NCBI GenBank assembly: GCA_009838965.1
Contig: VXQP01000071.1
Span: forward strand, 1 to 55,205
Direction: 5' to 3'
Length of the DNA: 55,205 nt
Source of the DNA: Chloroflexota bacterium
Lineage (GTDB): Bacteria; Chloroflexota; Dehalococcoidia; Lucifugimonadales; Australimonadaceae
Shown here: positions 42,245-49,399 of the stretch, piece after piece
How the letters are laid out: the number at the start of each line of letters is the position of its first letter
Numbering within the stretch: the stretch's first letter is position 1
Program-made: the position numbers and the translations under genes
The notes under the pieces: generated by a model
What the model was told of the DNA's origin: nothing
Seen by the model: the letters and a program-made list of their open reading frames with translations, nothing else
Database searches by the model: none

Positions 42245-43390
42245 TCACGGACCCTTGATATTGAAGAAGGACGCGCTCTTCTCCCACACCACGGCGCGCC
42301 GGAGTGCCGGGTCGATGCCTGAGAACATCTCATCCAGCGCGCGCTCCGAGTTCGGCCACGTCCCCTGTTCGTGGGGATAGTCGCTGCCCCAGACGGCCGT
42401 GTCGCAGATGTAGAGCTCCGGGTCCGACAGCATCTTCACGCCCACGGTGTCGTCCTCGAAGGTGAAGGTGACCTGGCGCTTGATGTACTCGCTGGGCATC
42501 ATGCTGAGCGCGATGTCGGACTGGGGCTCCGCCGCGTTCAGGTACCGCTGCTCCATCGTCCTGTCCATCCACAGGATGTCGAACGGGATCCATCCGATCC
42601 GGCATTCCCCGAACGAGTAGCGAAGGTCCGGGTGGCGCTCGAACACTCCGCTGAAGATGAGCTGCGCCAGGTAGGGCCCGATCGTCTTCGGGGCCTGTGG
42701 GTAGTGAGCGAGACGCGCACCGCGGCGGTACGGAGGTCGCGGGGTGCCCTTCTTGTCGCCGATATGCGAGCAGATAACGGTCCCTGTCTCCTCTGCAGCA
42801 GCCCATAGCGGCTCCCACACCTCTTCGTAGACCGGCTCGGCAGCATCGAAGAGCACAAACTCCACCGCCTTCGCTCCCTTCTCCGCCATGCGGTAGACCT
42901 CGGCGGCGCACTCCTCCGGGTAGGTCGATGGGAGCGTCGGCAGGATGATGAGCCGGTCAGGGCTCGCCGACGAGACCTCCACCACCCAATCGTTGTGTAT
43001 CGCCCAGTACGCCTTCTCCAACTCCGGGTCTCTGAACGTCTCCTTGCGGGTATTTCCCGTGTAGAACACACCTGCATAGGTGCCGTCCATGTCCATGTGC
43101 TTGAGGATGATGTCCGGGTCCGACGCCAGCCTGCCCTCCTCGACCTCGATGACGACCGCATCTGCCGCGCGGCTGGCACGGAAGTGCCCCTTGGCGTGTT
43201 TCGGCAGGTCGTTGCCGTCCGCCGCAGCCGCGTGGAGATCGCCCTCCCACTCCCACATCGTTCCCTTGTCCGTTTCGACCACCCTGGGGCCGATCTCCCG
43301 GAGCTTCGACGGCAACCGGCTCTGGAAGAGGTCCGCCGGGTACCAGACATCGCTCAGGTGGCTGTCTGCCGATATGTTCGTGTACTCCAT
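42245..43390 (-). CDS. amidohydrolase 2 family metal-dependent hydrolase (ACMSD-like)
   Basis: 381 residues. NISADSHLSDVWYPADLF at the N-terminus, VICSHIGDKKG mid-chain and VWGSDYPHEQGTWPNS near the end are the metal-site segments of the amidohydrolase-2 family that includes 2-amino-3-carboxymuconate-6-semialdehyde decarboxylase. It heads a three-gene operon with the triple-RidA protein and a C-C hydrolase. Start 43390 follows AAGGAGG; its -10 (TGGTAGCAT) is at 43518 on the minus strand. It is longer and more diverged than the other paralogs. Confidence 0.87.
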   Translation of the reverse strand: MEYTNISADSHLSDVWYPADLFQSRLPSKLREIGPRVVETDKGTMWEWEGDLHAAAADGNDLPKHAKGHFRASRAADAVVIEVEEGRLASDPDIILKHMDMDGTYAGVFYTGNTRKETFRDPELEKAYWAIHNDWVVEVSSASPDRLIILPTLPSTYPEECAAEVYRMAEKGAKAVEFVLFDAAEPVYEEVWEPLWAAAEETGTVICSHIGDKKGTPRPPYRRGARLAHYPQAPKTIGPYLAQLIFSGVFERHPDLRYSFGECRIGWIPFDILWMDRTMEQRYLNAAEPQSDIALSMMPSEYIKRQVTFTFEDDTVGVKMLSDPELYICDTAVWGSDYPHEQGTWPNSERALDEMFSGIDPALRRAVVWEKSASFFNIKGP

Positions 43391-43517
43391 GACGCCGGGC
43401 CTCCTTGCTGTCTGACCGCCAACCCACTGCAGCCGGGCACCGTCCACTCACCTGCAACCGGAGGATGTACGCTCATCCGGCACCTGAGACTCGCCGGATG
43501 AAGGCATTCCAACGCGA

Positions 43518-43526
43518 ATGCTACCA
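43518..43526 (-). promoter_or_regulatory. extended -10 element of the amidohydrolase operon
   Basis: On the minus strand this reads TGGTAGCAT, followed by TCGCG. The predicted start is near 43511, giving a leader of about 120 nt before ATG 43390. The motif matches those at 8445, 25756, 44845 and 47606. Confidence 0.5.
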
Positions 43527-43575
43527 TCGCCTTCGACAATCGCAAGGATGCGGCTTACGGGAGTACAGGATGAGA

Positions 43576-43600
43576 AAGGGGCGCCTTGTGAGCGCCCCTT
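43576..43600 (-). terminator. hairpin terminator
   Basis: AAGGGGCGC (43576-43584) and GCGCCCCTT (43592-43600) form a perfect 9-bp stem with a 7-nt loop. Read on the minus strand it lies 22 nt past the stop of the gene at 43623 and runs into TTTCTC, so it is a good intrinsic terminator for that gene. Confidence 0.75.
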
Positions 43601-43622
43601 CGTCATATTGCTGCCGCCCCGC

Positions 43623-44672
43623 TTACAGCGCGTAGAGCCGCTTGGGGTTGTCGTAGAGGAACTTGCGGGTGCTCTCCTCGGAGACCTTGCCCTCGTCGCG
43701 GAGCTTACTGAGCGCGTCGATCTCGGCGGTCGTGTCGGCGTGGCCGTAGTCCGTGCCGATGACGAGGTGGTCGTCGCCGACGCGGTCGATGATGTAACCG
43801 AGGTCGTCGATCGTCTGGCAGCCGACGTAGAGGTTGTACTCCTCCATGAGCTCGGCATCGCGTGGGAACACGCCGTCAGTGAACCTCCGCGAGCGGAGGA
43901 CGAGGTCGTTCATCACGTAGGGCAGCCACTGCGACGTCACCTCGATGAACGCCCAGCGGAGGTCCGGGAACTTCTCCGGCACGCGGTGCAGGACGAGGTC
44001 GCTGAACGCGCCGACGGTCGGGAACTTGAACGTAGGCAGGCCGAACGAGCGGTCGAGCAGGTCCATGTTCGCATACTGGCCGGCGGCGGCGTGGACGGCG
44101 ATGGCGAGGTTGAGCTTCTGCGCCTCCTCGTAGACCGGGAAGAAGTACGAATCTGAGAGGAGAAGGTTGTGCTCGTGGCCTCGGAAGAAGACGGCGCACG
44201 CACCGTTCTCCTTGCCGAAGTGAATCTCCTCAATGGCCTTGTCCATGCTCATCAGCGGAGGGATGACGGCCCAGCGAAGGCGTCCGCCGCCCTGGTGCCA
44301 GACGTCGGCGAGCCAGCGGTTGTAGGCGCGCGAGATGGCGTAGTCGGTGTCGGCGTGGTTCGTGAGGGGGCGGAGGAACATCGTCGGGTAGAGGATGTGC
44401 ATGTCCACGCCAAGCTCGTCCATGTGGTCGAGCCGCGCCTTGATGTCGGCGGCCTCGCGCGCGGCGGTGGGGAACTCGGGCCCGACGTTCTGGTTCATGC
44501 GCCAGGCGCGGCCCTCCAGGAACCAGTACTTGTCCGTGTTCGCGCCGTCCTCCCGGACGAGCACGATGGGACGGAACCGGGCGTCCTCCTCCCGCATGAA
44601 GTCGAACGTGCGCGGCGTCTCGATGACGTGGCAGTCGGCGTCGATGACTCGTGTCTGAACGGCAGTAGCCAT
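43623..44672 (-). CDS. amidohydrolase 2 family metal-dependent hydrolase
   Basis: 349 residues. TRVIDADCHVIETPRTFDF at the N-terminus, AIAVHAAAGQYANM mid-chain, and LVIGTDYGHADTTAE at the C-terminus carry the metal-site residues. ILYPTMFLRPLT and NRWLADVWHQGGGRLRW are shared with the gene at 37039, its closest relative here. Start 44672 follows GGGAGG. It is a single-gene unit ending in the hairpin at 43576, with the tRNA-Pro gene upstream on the same strand. Substrate unknown. Confidence 0.87.
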   Translation of the reverse strand: MATAVQTRVIDADCHVIETPRTFDFMREEDARFRPIVLVREDGANTDKYWFLEGRAWRMNQNVGPEFPTAAREAADIKARLDHMDELGVDMHILYPTMFLRPLTNHADTDYAISRAYNRWLADVWHQGGGRLRWAVIPPLMSMDKAIEEIHFGKENGACAVFFRGHEHNLLLSDSYFFPVYEEAQKLNLAIAVHAAAGQYANMDLLDRSFGLPTFKFPTVGAFSDLVLHRVPEKFPDLRWAFIEVTSQWLPYVMNDLVLRSRRFTDGVFPRDAELMEEYNLYVGCQTIDDLGYIIDRVGDDHLVIGTDYGHADTTAEIDALSKLRDEGKVSEESTRKFLYDNPKRLYAL

Positions 44673-44714
44673 GGCAGGCCTCCCTCTCTGCGCTATGTGG
44701 CGCAAGCCTACCAA

Positions 44715-44736
44715 AAACTCACATCAAACTCACATC
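44715..44736 (+). repeat. 11-bp perfect tandem repeat
   Basis: AAACTCACATC occurs twice (44715-44725, 44726-44736), between the tRNA-Pro 3' end and the amidohydrolase start. On the minus strand a TTTTT run follows, so the region may end tRNA transcription. GGACAGG is also repeated nearby (44740, 44751). Confidence 0.7.
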
Positions 44737-44758
44737 GATGGACAGGATAGGGACAGGT

Positions 44759-44833
44759 TGGTCGGGGCGGCCAGGATCGAACTGGCGACCTCCTGCTCCC
44801 AAAGCAGGCGCGCTTCCGCTGCGCTACGCCCCG
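44759..44833 (-). tRNA. tRNA-Pro: tRNA-Pro (anticodon UGG)
   Basis: Read on the minus strand: acceptor CGGGGCG pairs perfectly with CGCCCCG; the D arm is GCGC-AGCGGAA-GCGC; the anticodon arm CCTGC-TTTGGGA-GCAGG has anticodon TGG with G37 after it; variable loop AGGTC; T arm GCCAG-TTCGATC-CTGGC; discriminator A and an encoded CCA. 75 nt in all. G36-G37 next to the anticodon is the site modified by TrmD, encoded at 48641. Confidence 0.97.
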
Positions 44834-44844
44834 GCGCTCTGTGT

Positions 44845-44853
44845 AGTGTAGCA
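44845..44853 (-). promoter_or_regulatory. extended -10 element of tRNA-Pro
   Basis: On the minus strand TGCTACACT lies 11 nt before the mature tRNA 5' end. It fits the TGnTAnnAT-like pattern with one change. No clear -35. Confidence 0.5.
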
Positions 44854-44915
44854 GCACCTGCCCGTGGTCAGAGGAGTCGCACGGCTGCGGGGGTCTGACT
44901 TCAGCCGTCGGCTGC

Positions 44916-44962
44916 GACACGCACTCCTTTCGCGGTCGCAGTTCTGCCCCGTACGCTGTCCC
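44916..44962 (+). repeat. dispersed intergenic repeat, copy 3
   Basis: Starts GACAC, contains CCTTTCGCGGTCGC and CTGCCCCGTACGCTGTCCC. Closest to the copy at 1117-1165, in the same direction. Confidence 0.45.
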
Positions 44963-44988
44963 TGTTCCTTCCTCCTCCGCGTATCCTG

Positions 44989-45027
44989 CCCCTTCCTCCT
45001 CGATGGGGGAAGGTTGGGATGGGGGTG
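44989..45027 (-). repeat. hairpin-forming dispersed repeat, copy 3 (inverted)
   Basis: On the minus strand it reads CACCCCCATCCCAACC, then CTTCCCCCATCGAGGAGGAA. The stem is imperfect compared with the copies at 28849 and 29767 (GGAGG in place of GGGGG). Confidence 0.65.
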
Positions 45028-45302
45028 ACTCAGGAGAGAAATGAGAAGGATTGAGAAGAAACGAGACACTTTTTTCGTTGCAAGACTTGTCGCTGGGAGC
45101 GGAACCCGCCCTGCACTCGGAGAGGCTGGTGTTCGTTCGGGCTCGAACGCGCTCGCAACACGCAGTGGGAGCGCTCAGAACGTGCCGGAGTGGCGCTCAG
45201 GTGATACTCAGCTCGGTTCCTTCGGATATGTGACATCTGCCTGTTGTGCAGGCGAATCCCTTCTCCTTACCCTGAATGGAAACCACGGAGGAGGGATAGC
45301 AG

Positions 45303-45710
45303 ATGAAGAACACGTTCAGCGGCATGGTCAGGAAGGACAGCGGTCTCAGCCACCGACAGGCGGCCGCGCTCCCGTACATCGCATCGGAGCCGACGCTCGC
45401 ACGGGGAGCGAACGCCGCACAGGTCGCACGGAGCACCCTGGCACGGTGGATGCGGGACCCTGCTTTCCGCGCGGAACTGGAGTACATCCGCAACAACATG
45501 GCGGACCTCGCGTTCGCGGAGCTGGAGGGGCTTGCGCTCAAGAGCGTCATTCGCTTGGCGGAACTGCTCGAAAGCGAGAATGAGAACGTGGCGCACCGCG
45601 CGTTGAAGACCGCAGTGGCCACCACCCAGACCCTCAGGGAGCAGCGTGCCCTCCGCCACAGGCTCGACCTGCTGGAGAACGCCCAGATCATGATGAGGCA
45701 GCAGCGGTGA
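45303..45710 (+). CDS. small helix-turn-helix-type protein, phage-like
   Basis: 135 residues. The first half (LSHRQAAALPYIASEPTLAR, then NAAQVARSTLARWMRDPAFR) resembles the homeodomain-like segment of phBC6A51-type and terminase-small-subunit-like proteins: a repeated-helix DNA-binding part followed by a W-x2-DPxFRxEL motif. The second half is helical and charged. Start ATG 45303 follows GGAGGAGG. Its stop overlaps the next start as GTGA. It may be a remnant of a mobile element next to tRNA-Pro; no integrase is seen. Confidence 0.6.
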   Translation: MKNTFSGMVRKDSGLSHRQAAALPYIASEPTLARGANAAQVARSTLARWMRDPAFRAELEYIRNNMADLAFAELEGLALKSVIRLAELLESENENVAHRALKTAVATTQTLREQRALRHRLDLLENAQIMMRQQR

Positions 45711-46081
45711 GGACCTCCGCCAGAGGACTCGAACGCTACTACGGGTGTTTGCTCGCCCAGGCCGCGCTCCAACCTATCGCCGAACAGTACGTCGTCCGCT
45801 GGATGGACGCAGTCGAGCGCGGCGGCTATCCGCCCGACGTCGCGGAACTCTTCGAGGCCGCGGCAGCAGAACGCGTCCCCGTCCTCAGCCCCGCTCCCGT
45901 AGTCTCCTACCTCCGGCAGTGCTTCAAGACCGGACGCGTCCCGGACGAGACCCGCATCGTCCTGGCTATCGCTCACGCCTACGCCGAGGGCGACCTGATG
46001 AACCTCGACAGGACGTGCCGCTGCCCCGCCCGCCGCCCGGTCTTCCGCCGCCCCAGCTTCAGCAGCTTCACAGGAGAATAG
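45707..46081 (+). CDS. hypothetical protein coupled to the upstream phage-like gene
   Basis: 124 residues starting at GTG 45707 with a 4-nt overlap. Mostly helical, with a C-terminal TCRCPARRPVFRRPSF that has two cysteines and many arginines, a possible nucleic-acid contact or zinc site. No family recognised. The tight coupling means it probably works with the preceding protein. Confidence 0.5.
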   Translation: MRTSARGLERYYGCLLAQAALQPIAEQYVVRWMDAVERGGYPPDVAELFEAAAAERVPVLSPAPVVSYLRQCFKTGRVPDETRIVLAIAHAYAEGDLMNLDRTCRCPARRPVFRRPSFSSFTGE

Positions 46082-46214
46082 GCATGAGAGCGGGGACCCA
46101 CTCCGTCGTTCCTGCGCAGGCAGAAACCTCGCCTGCGGAGCGGAGCGTGGCTCTGCCTGCTCCCCTTATCCCACTGGGTGGGAGAGGACCTGGGGGTTGC
46201 GCTGTTGCACAAAG

Positions 46215-46241
46215 TATGATATTCGTTCGGAACATTAGTTC
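46215..46241 (+). promoter_or_regulatory. promoter with GAAC-N4-GTTC (LexA-type SOS box)
   Basis: TATGAT (46215-46220) is a strong -10. Nine bases after it is GAACATTAGTTC (46230-46241), an exact GAACnnnnGTTC as bound by Gram-positive-type LexA. It would overlap the transcription start and block RNA polymerase. The ribosome binding site AGGGGAGG (about 46247-46254) follows, then ATG 46262. No good -35 is seen. Confidence 0.65.
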
Positions 46242-46261
46242 TATTCAGGGGAGGTCAGACC

Positions 46262-47584
46262 ATGCTCATCCAGCGCGCTCCGGACGTCTACGAGAAGCTG
46301 CGACACCTCGGCGGAATGGCGACAGACGACGTGCTCTCGCCCGCCGAACGCTCGGACGGTGTGGCGCGCCCGGGCGAGGGCTGGGAGCGCGTTGGGCCGC
46401 GCGGCGGAGTGACGCCATACGCGGGTGTCTACAAGGCCGCGATGCCGAACGGCAAACGGATCTCCCTGATGCGCGTGATGTTCACGGACCACTGCATCAT
46501 GGACTGCCACTACTGCCCCAACTCCTACTGGGTGCCTCGCAGGCGCTACGGGTTCAAGGTGGACGAGCTCGCACGGCTGTTCGACGAGATGCACAGCCGC
46601 CACATGGTGGAGGGGCTCTTCCTGAGCTCGGGCATCTTCAAGGACCCGAATGCCACGCAGGAGCGACTGTTGGACGTGGTGGAGGCGATACGCTCGCGCT
46701 ACGGGTTCCGCGGTTACATCCACCTCAAGGTGATGCCCGGCACGAGCACGGACGCGCTGCTCGAGCAGAGCCAGCGGCTCGGCGCGCGGCTCTCCGTCAA
46801 CATGGAGTCTCCCTCCGCAGAGCACCTGCGGAAGGTAAGCACGATGAAGGATTTCGACAACGGCATCGTCGCGCCGATGAAGCGCATCAGCGAGCTCATG
46901 CAGGAGCGCTACGGAGGCGCGGTCGGCCAGGCGACGCAGCTCGTGGTCGGCGCGGCTGACGAGTCGGACTGGGACATCTACACCCGGATGCGGAGCCTGT
47001 ACGGAGAGTACGGGTTCAAGCGCGTCTACTATTCCGCGTTCCGTCCCGTGCAGTACACGCCGCTGGAGGAGCACCCCGCGACGCCGCCCGTGCGCGAGCA
47101 TCGGCTCTACCAGATGGACTGGCTGTCTCGCATCTACGGCTACGACGCGGAGGAGCTCCGCCCCGCCTTCGACACAGGCGGCTTCCTGGAGCTACGCGCC
47201 GACCCGAAGCTGATGATTGCGATGAACAACTTCGAGCAGTTCCCGGTCGACGTGAACCGCGGAACCGAGCGCGAGCTGCTGCGCGTTCCCGGCGTCGGGC
47301 CGCTGGCCGCGAACCGCATCGTGAAGCAGCGGGCGCAGCACACCATCACGCAGCGCCAGGAGCTGCAGGCGATGGGCGTAGTGATGAAGCGCGCTATGCC
47401 GTTCCTGCGCTTCCCCGGCCACAAGCCCACCCCCGCGAAGCAGGGCGAACTGGCGCTCTTCCGCGAGCAGTCCGCAACGCCTGCACAACCGTCGCGCCGG
47501 ACGGTGGATCTGCACGCGACGCACGCGGCATCCGGTTGCACGTCGTGTCCGCTCAACCCCGGGACCTGCGGCATGGCCGCGTAA
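46262..47584 (+). CDS. radical SAM DNA repair/modification-type protein with helix-hairpin-helix
   Basis: 440 residues. The radical SAM cluster is C78-x3-C82-x2-C85 (DHCIMDCHYCPNS). The barrel continues with LFLSSGIFKDP and YIHLKVMPGTS. Around residues 335-350 is a helix-hairpin-helix, LLRVPGVGPLAANRIVKQR, a DNA-binding element. The C-terminus has three more cysteines (SGCTSCPLNPGTCG). This matches the putative DNA modification/repair radical SAM family usually linked to a uracil-DNA-glycosylase-like partner; the partner gene is not in this window. The upstream LexA-type box supports a DNA-damage role. The exact chemistry is unknown. Confidence 0.88.
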   Translation: MLIQRAPDVYEKLRHLGGMATDDVLSPAERSDGVARPGEGWERVGPRGGVTPYAGVYKAAMPNGKRISLMRVMFTDHCIMDCHYCPNSYWVPRRRYGFKVDELARLFDEMHSRHMVEGLFLSSGIFKDPNATQERLLDVVEAIRSRYGFRGYIHLKVMPGTSTDALLEQSQRLGARLSVNMESPSAEHLRKVSTMKDFDNGIVAPMKRISELMQERYGGAVGQATQLVVGAADESDWDIYTRMRSLYGEYGFKRVYYSAFRPVQYTPLEEHPATPPVREHRLYQMDWLSRIYGYDAEELRPAFDTGGFLELRADPKLMIAMNNFEQFPVDVNRGTERELLRVPGVGPLAANRIVKQRAQHTITQRQELQAMGVVMKRAMPFLRFPGHKPTPAKQGELALFREQSATPAQPSRRTVDLHATHAASGCTSCPLNPGTCGMAA

Positions 47585-47637
47585 GCGCCGCAGAGGTGCT
47601 ACCATCCGCGCGAACGAACGAGACCGGATATCGAGAG

Positions 47638-48099
47638 ATGCTCAGAGTCGGCACGCAGGCCCCTGACTTCACCCTGCCGCTCACCTCCGGCGAACCCTTC
47701 ACCCTCTCGGAGCAGCGCGGGCGGAACGTCGTGCTCTTCTTCTTCCCCCGCGCGGGCACCAAGGGGTGAACCTGGGAGGCCGCGGAGTTCCGCGACAGGC
47801 ACGACCGCATCGCCGCCGCAGACGCAGCCGTGGTTGGCATCAGCACGGACGGCTCCGACGCGTTGTGCGACTTCGCCCAGAGCCTCGCCCTGCCCTACGA
47901 TCTCGCGTCCGACCGCTCCGGCGAGGTGCGGCGTCTCTACGACGTGCGGCGCCGGTTCGGGCTCGGCACCTCCCGGTTCACCTACGTCGTGGACGACGCC
48001 GGAGTGATCCGGAGCGTGTACCACAACGAGTTCGTGATGAAGAGCCACGCCCGGAGCGCGCTCGAGGCGCTGGAAACGCTCCGCAACGGTCGGGTGTAG
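47638..48099 (+). CDS. peroxiredoxin (Bcp/AhpC-TSA type), probable selenoprotein with UGA at codon 44
   Basis: 153 residues if the in-frame TGA at 47767-47769 is read as selenocysteine. The N-terminal part VGTQAPDFTLPLTSGEPFTL and VVLFFFPRAGTKG, then U, then TWEAAEFRD, matches Bcp-type peroxiredoxins (FYPKxxTPGCTxEA), with U44 exactly where the peroxidatic Cys stands. The frame stays open afterwards through VVGISTDGSDALCDFAQ, DLASDRSGEVRRLYDV and FTYVVDDAGVIRSV to TAG 48099. Such enzymes reduce peroxides with thioredoxin or other thiols. A hairpin follows the UGA at SECIS distance. The alternative, a nonsense mutation, is less likely given the position and the otherwise perfect frame. Promoter TGCTACCAT at 47606-47616 region; ribosome binding site weak. 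Confidence 0.85.
47781..47794 (+). promoter_or_regulatory. candidate bacterial SECIS hairpin
   Basis: CGCGG (47781-47785), loop AGTT, CCGCG (47790-47794). The loop starts 16 nt after the UGA, and G is the second loop base, as in the general bacterial SECIS rule (G in the first two loop positions, loop roughly 16-37 nt from UGA). The stem is only 5 bp, so this is plausible, not certain. Confidence 0.5.
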
Positions 48100-48138
48100 C
48101 CCGCGCCCTGCCCCACCGCGGCATCCGAGCGGATGCGG

Positions 48139-48150
48139 TATCATCGGCGC
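48139..48150 (+). promoter_or_regulatory. -10 element abutting the start codon of the MoaB/Mog gene
   Basis: TATCAT (48139-48144) in GATGCGGTATCATCGGCGC, with GTG 48151 only 6 nt later. No Shine-Dalgarno sequence. Third case of this leaderless geometry in the window. Confidence 0.55.
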
Positions 48151-48633
48151 GTGTACAAGGTAGGCGTTCTCACAAGCAGCGATATGGGCGCGCGGGGCGA
48201 GCGCGAGGACTCGAGCGGAGCGTTGATCCGCGAGACCCTCACGCCGCCCGACTACGAGCACGCCGAGTACGTCGTCGTCCCCGACGACCAGGCGACGATC
48301 GAGCAGACGCTGCGGGCATGGGCCGACGAGCGCGGGCTCGACCTCATCCTCACGACCGGCGGCACCGGCCTGACCGACCGCGACGTCGCGCCGGAAGCGA
48401 CGCTCGCGGTGGTCGACCGGCTCGCGCCCGGACTGCCGGAGGCGATGCGCGCCTACGGTCTGACCAAGACCCCGATGGCGATGCTCAGCCGAGGGACAGC
48501 AGGCGTTCGAGGCCGCACGCTCATCGTGAACCTGCCCGGCAGCCCGAAGGGCGTGCGCGAGGGGTTGGAAGTGCTCGCGCCCATCCTGCCGCACGCGCTC
48601 GGCCAGCTGACGGGCGCCGACCGCGGACACTGA
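48151..48633 (+). CDS. moaB: molybdenum cofactor biosynthesis protein, MoaB/Mog family
   Basis: 160 residues. [20 protein letters not shown] at the start, [20 protein letters not shown] (molybdopterin-binding GGTG loop) and [14 protein letters not shown] at the end define the MoaB/Mog family, which adenylylates molybdopterin before metal insertion. MoaB and Mog cannot be told apart by sight. GTG 48151 is preferred because homology begins at YKVGVLT and the -10 element lies just upstream; an in-frame ATG at 48133 would overlap the promoter. It would help supply cofactor to the hydroxylase at 2443. trmD follows 7 nt later. Confidence 0.9.
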   Translation: MYKVGVLTSSDMGARGEREDSSGALIRETLTPPDYEHAEYVVVPDDQATIEQTLRAWADERGLDLILTTGGTGLTDRDVAPEATLAVVDRLAPGLPEAMRAYGLTKTPMAMLSRGTAGVRGRTLIVNLPGSPKGVREGLEVLAPILPHALGQLTGADRGH

Positions 48634-48640
48634 ACCGCCC

Positions 48641-49399
48641 ATGCGCATAGACGTCCTCACCGTGTTCCCGGAGATGTTCGGCCCGGTGCTCGCGGCCGGC
48701 ATCGTCGGCAAGGCCATACGGAACAGCATCGCGGACGTGCGCGTGCACGACCTGCGCGACTTCACCCACGACCGGCACCGCTCCACGGACGACTCCCCGT
48801 TCGGCGGAGGTCCGGGGATGGTGATGCTGCCAGGGCCGCTCTTTGAGGCCGTGCGCTCGCTGGAAGCCGGTCTGAATGCGGCCATCGTCGCGTTGACCCC
48901 GCAGGGCAGGCCATTCGGCCAGCGGACGGCGGAGCGGCTCGCGGGGCTGGAGCACGTGGTCCTCATCTGCGGGCGGTACGAGGGCATCGATGAGCGCGTC
49001 ATCGAGGGGCTGGCGACTGAGGAGATCAGCACCGGCGACTACGTCGTAAGCGGCGGCGAGATTCCCGCGATGCTCATCGTCGATGCGCTCGTGCGGCTGC
49101 TGCCGGGAGCGCTGGGCCACAGCGACGAGGCACTGGCCGACGACTCGCACACGTCAGGACTGCTGCAGCACCCGCAGTACACGCGCCCCGCCGATTTCGA
49201 GGGGTTCGCCGTGCCAGAGGTGCTGCTCTCCGGCAATCACGCGGCGATCGCACGCTGGCGAAGACAGGAAGCGCTGCGGAGAACGCTGGAGCGACACCCC
49301 GACATGCTCGCCGAGGCCGAACTGAGCGCGGAGGACATACGCATCCTCCGCGCCCTCGGTTGGCAGCCGCCTACGCCGGTACCCGAGCCGCAGGAGTAA
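48641..49399 (+). CDS. trmD: tRNA (guanine-N1)-methyltransferase
   Basis: 252 residues. [11 protein letters not shown] at the start, [24 protein letters not shown] (SAM-binding knot), GDYVVSGGE and [10 protein letters not shown] identify TrmD, which methylates G37 of tRNAs reading CUN, CCN and CGG codons and prevents +1 frameshifting. In most bacteria trmD sits with rpsP, rimM and rplS; here it follows moaB, an unusual place. Its last 29 nt overlap the end of the convergent gene at 49371. A substrate tRNA, tRNA-Pro(UGG), is encoded 4 kb away. Confidence 0.95.
   Translation: MRIDVLTVFPEMFGPVLAAGIVGKAIRNSIADVRVHDLRDFTHDRHRSTDDSPFGGGPGMVMLPGPLFEAVRSLEAGLNAAIVALTPQGRPFGQRTAERLAGLEHVVLICGRYEGIDERVIEGLATEEISTGDYVVSGGEIPAMLIVDALVRLLPGALGHSDEALADDSHTSGLLQHPQYTRPADFEGFAVPEVLLSGNHAAIARWRRQEALRRTLERHPDMLAEAELSAEDIRILRALGWQPPTPVPEPQE

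Larger units (their letters stand above)
44834..45302. other. intergenic region with repeats, no gene
   Basis: No convincing coding frame. It contains the tRNA promoter, a copy of the dispersed ~50-bp repeat (44916-44962) and an inverted copy of the hairpin repeat (44989-45027). GTTCG and CGAAC arms face each other at about 45132-45150. The ribosome binding site of the next gene (GGAGGAGG, 45287-45294) is at its end. Confidence 0.6.

Noticed and set aside
44759-44833. Attachment site (att) duplicated from the tRNA-Pro 3' end
   Set aside because: I saw no second copy of its 3' sequence in the window.
45120-45160. Second LexA box at GTTCG...CGAAC
   Set aside because: The arms are in the opposite order (GTTC first) with 8 bp between, so they do not fit GAAC-N4-GTTC.
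46084-46260. Coding frame from ATG 46084
   Set aside because: It contains TCGTTCCTGCGCAGGCAGAA, like a common intergenic repeat, and runs over the promoter of the radical SAM gene.
47767-47769. TGA as an ordinary stop making a peroxiredoxin pseudogene
   Set aside because: It falls precisely on the catalytic Cys codon, the frame is intact downstream for 110 codons, and there is no other damage. Kept as an alternative only.
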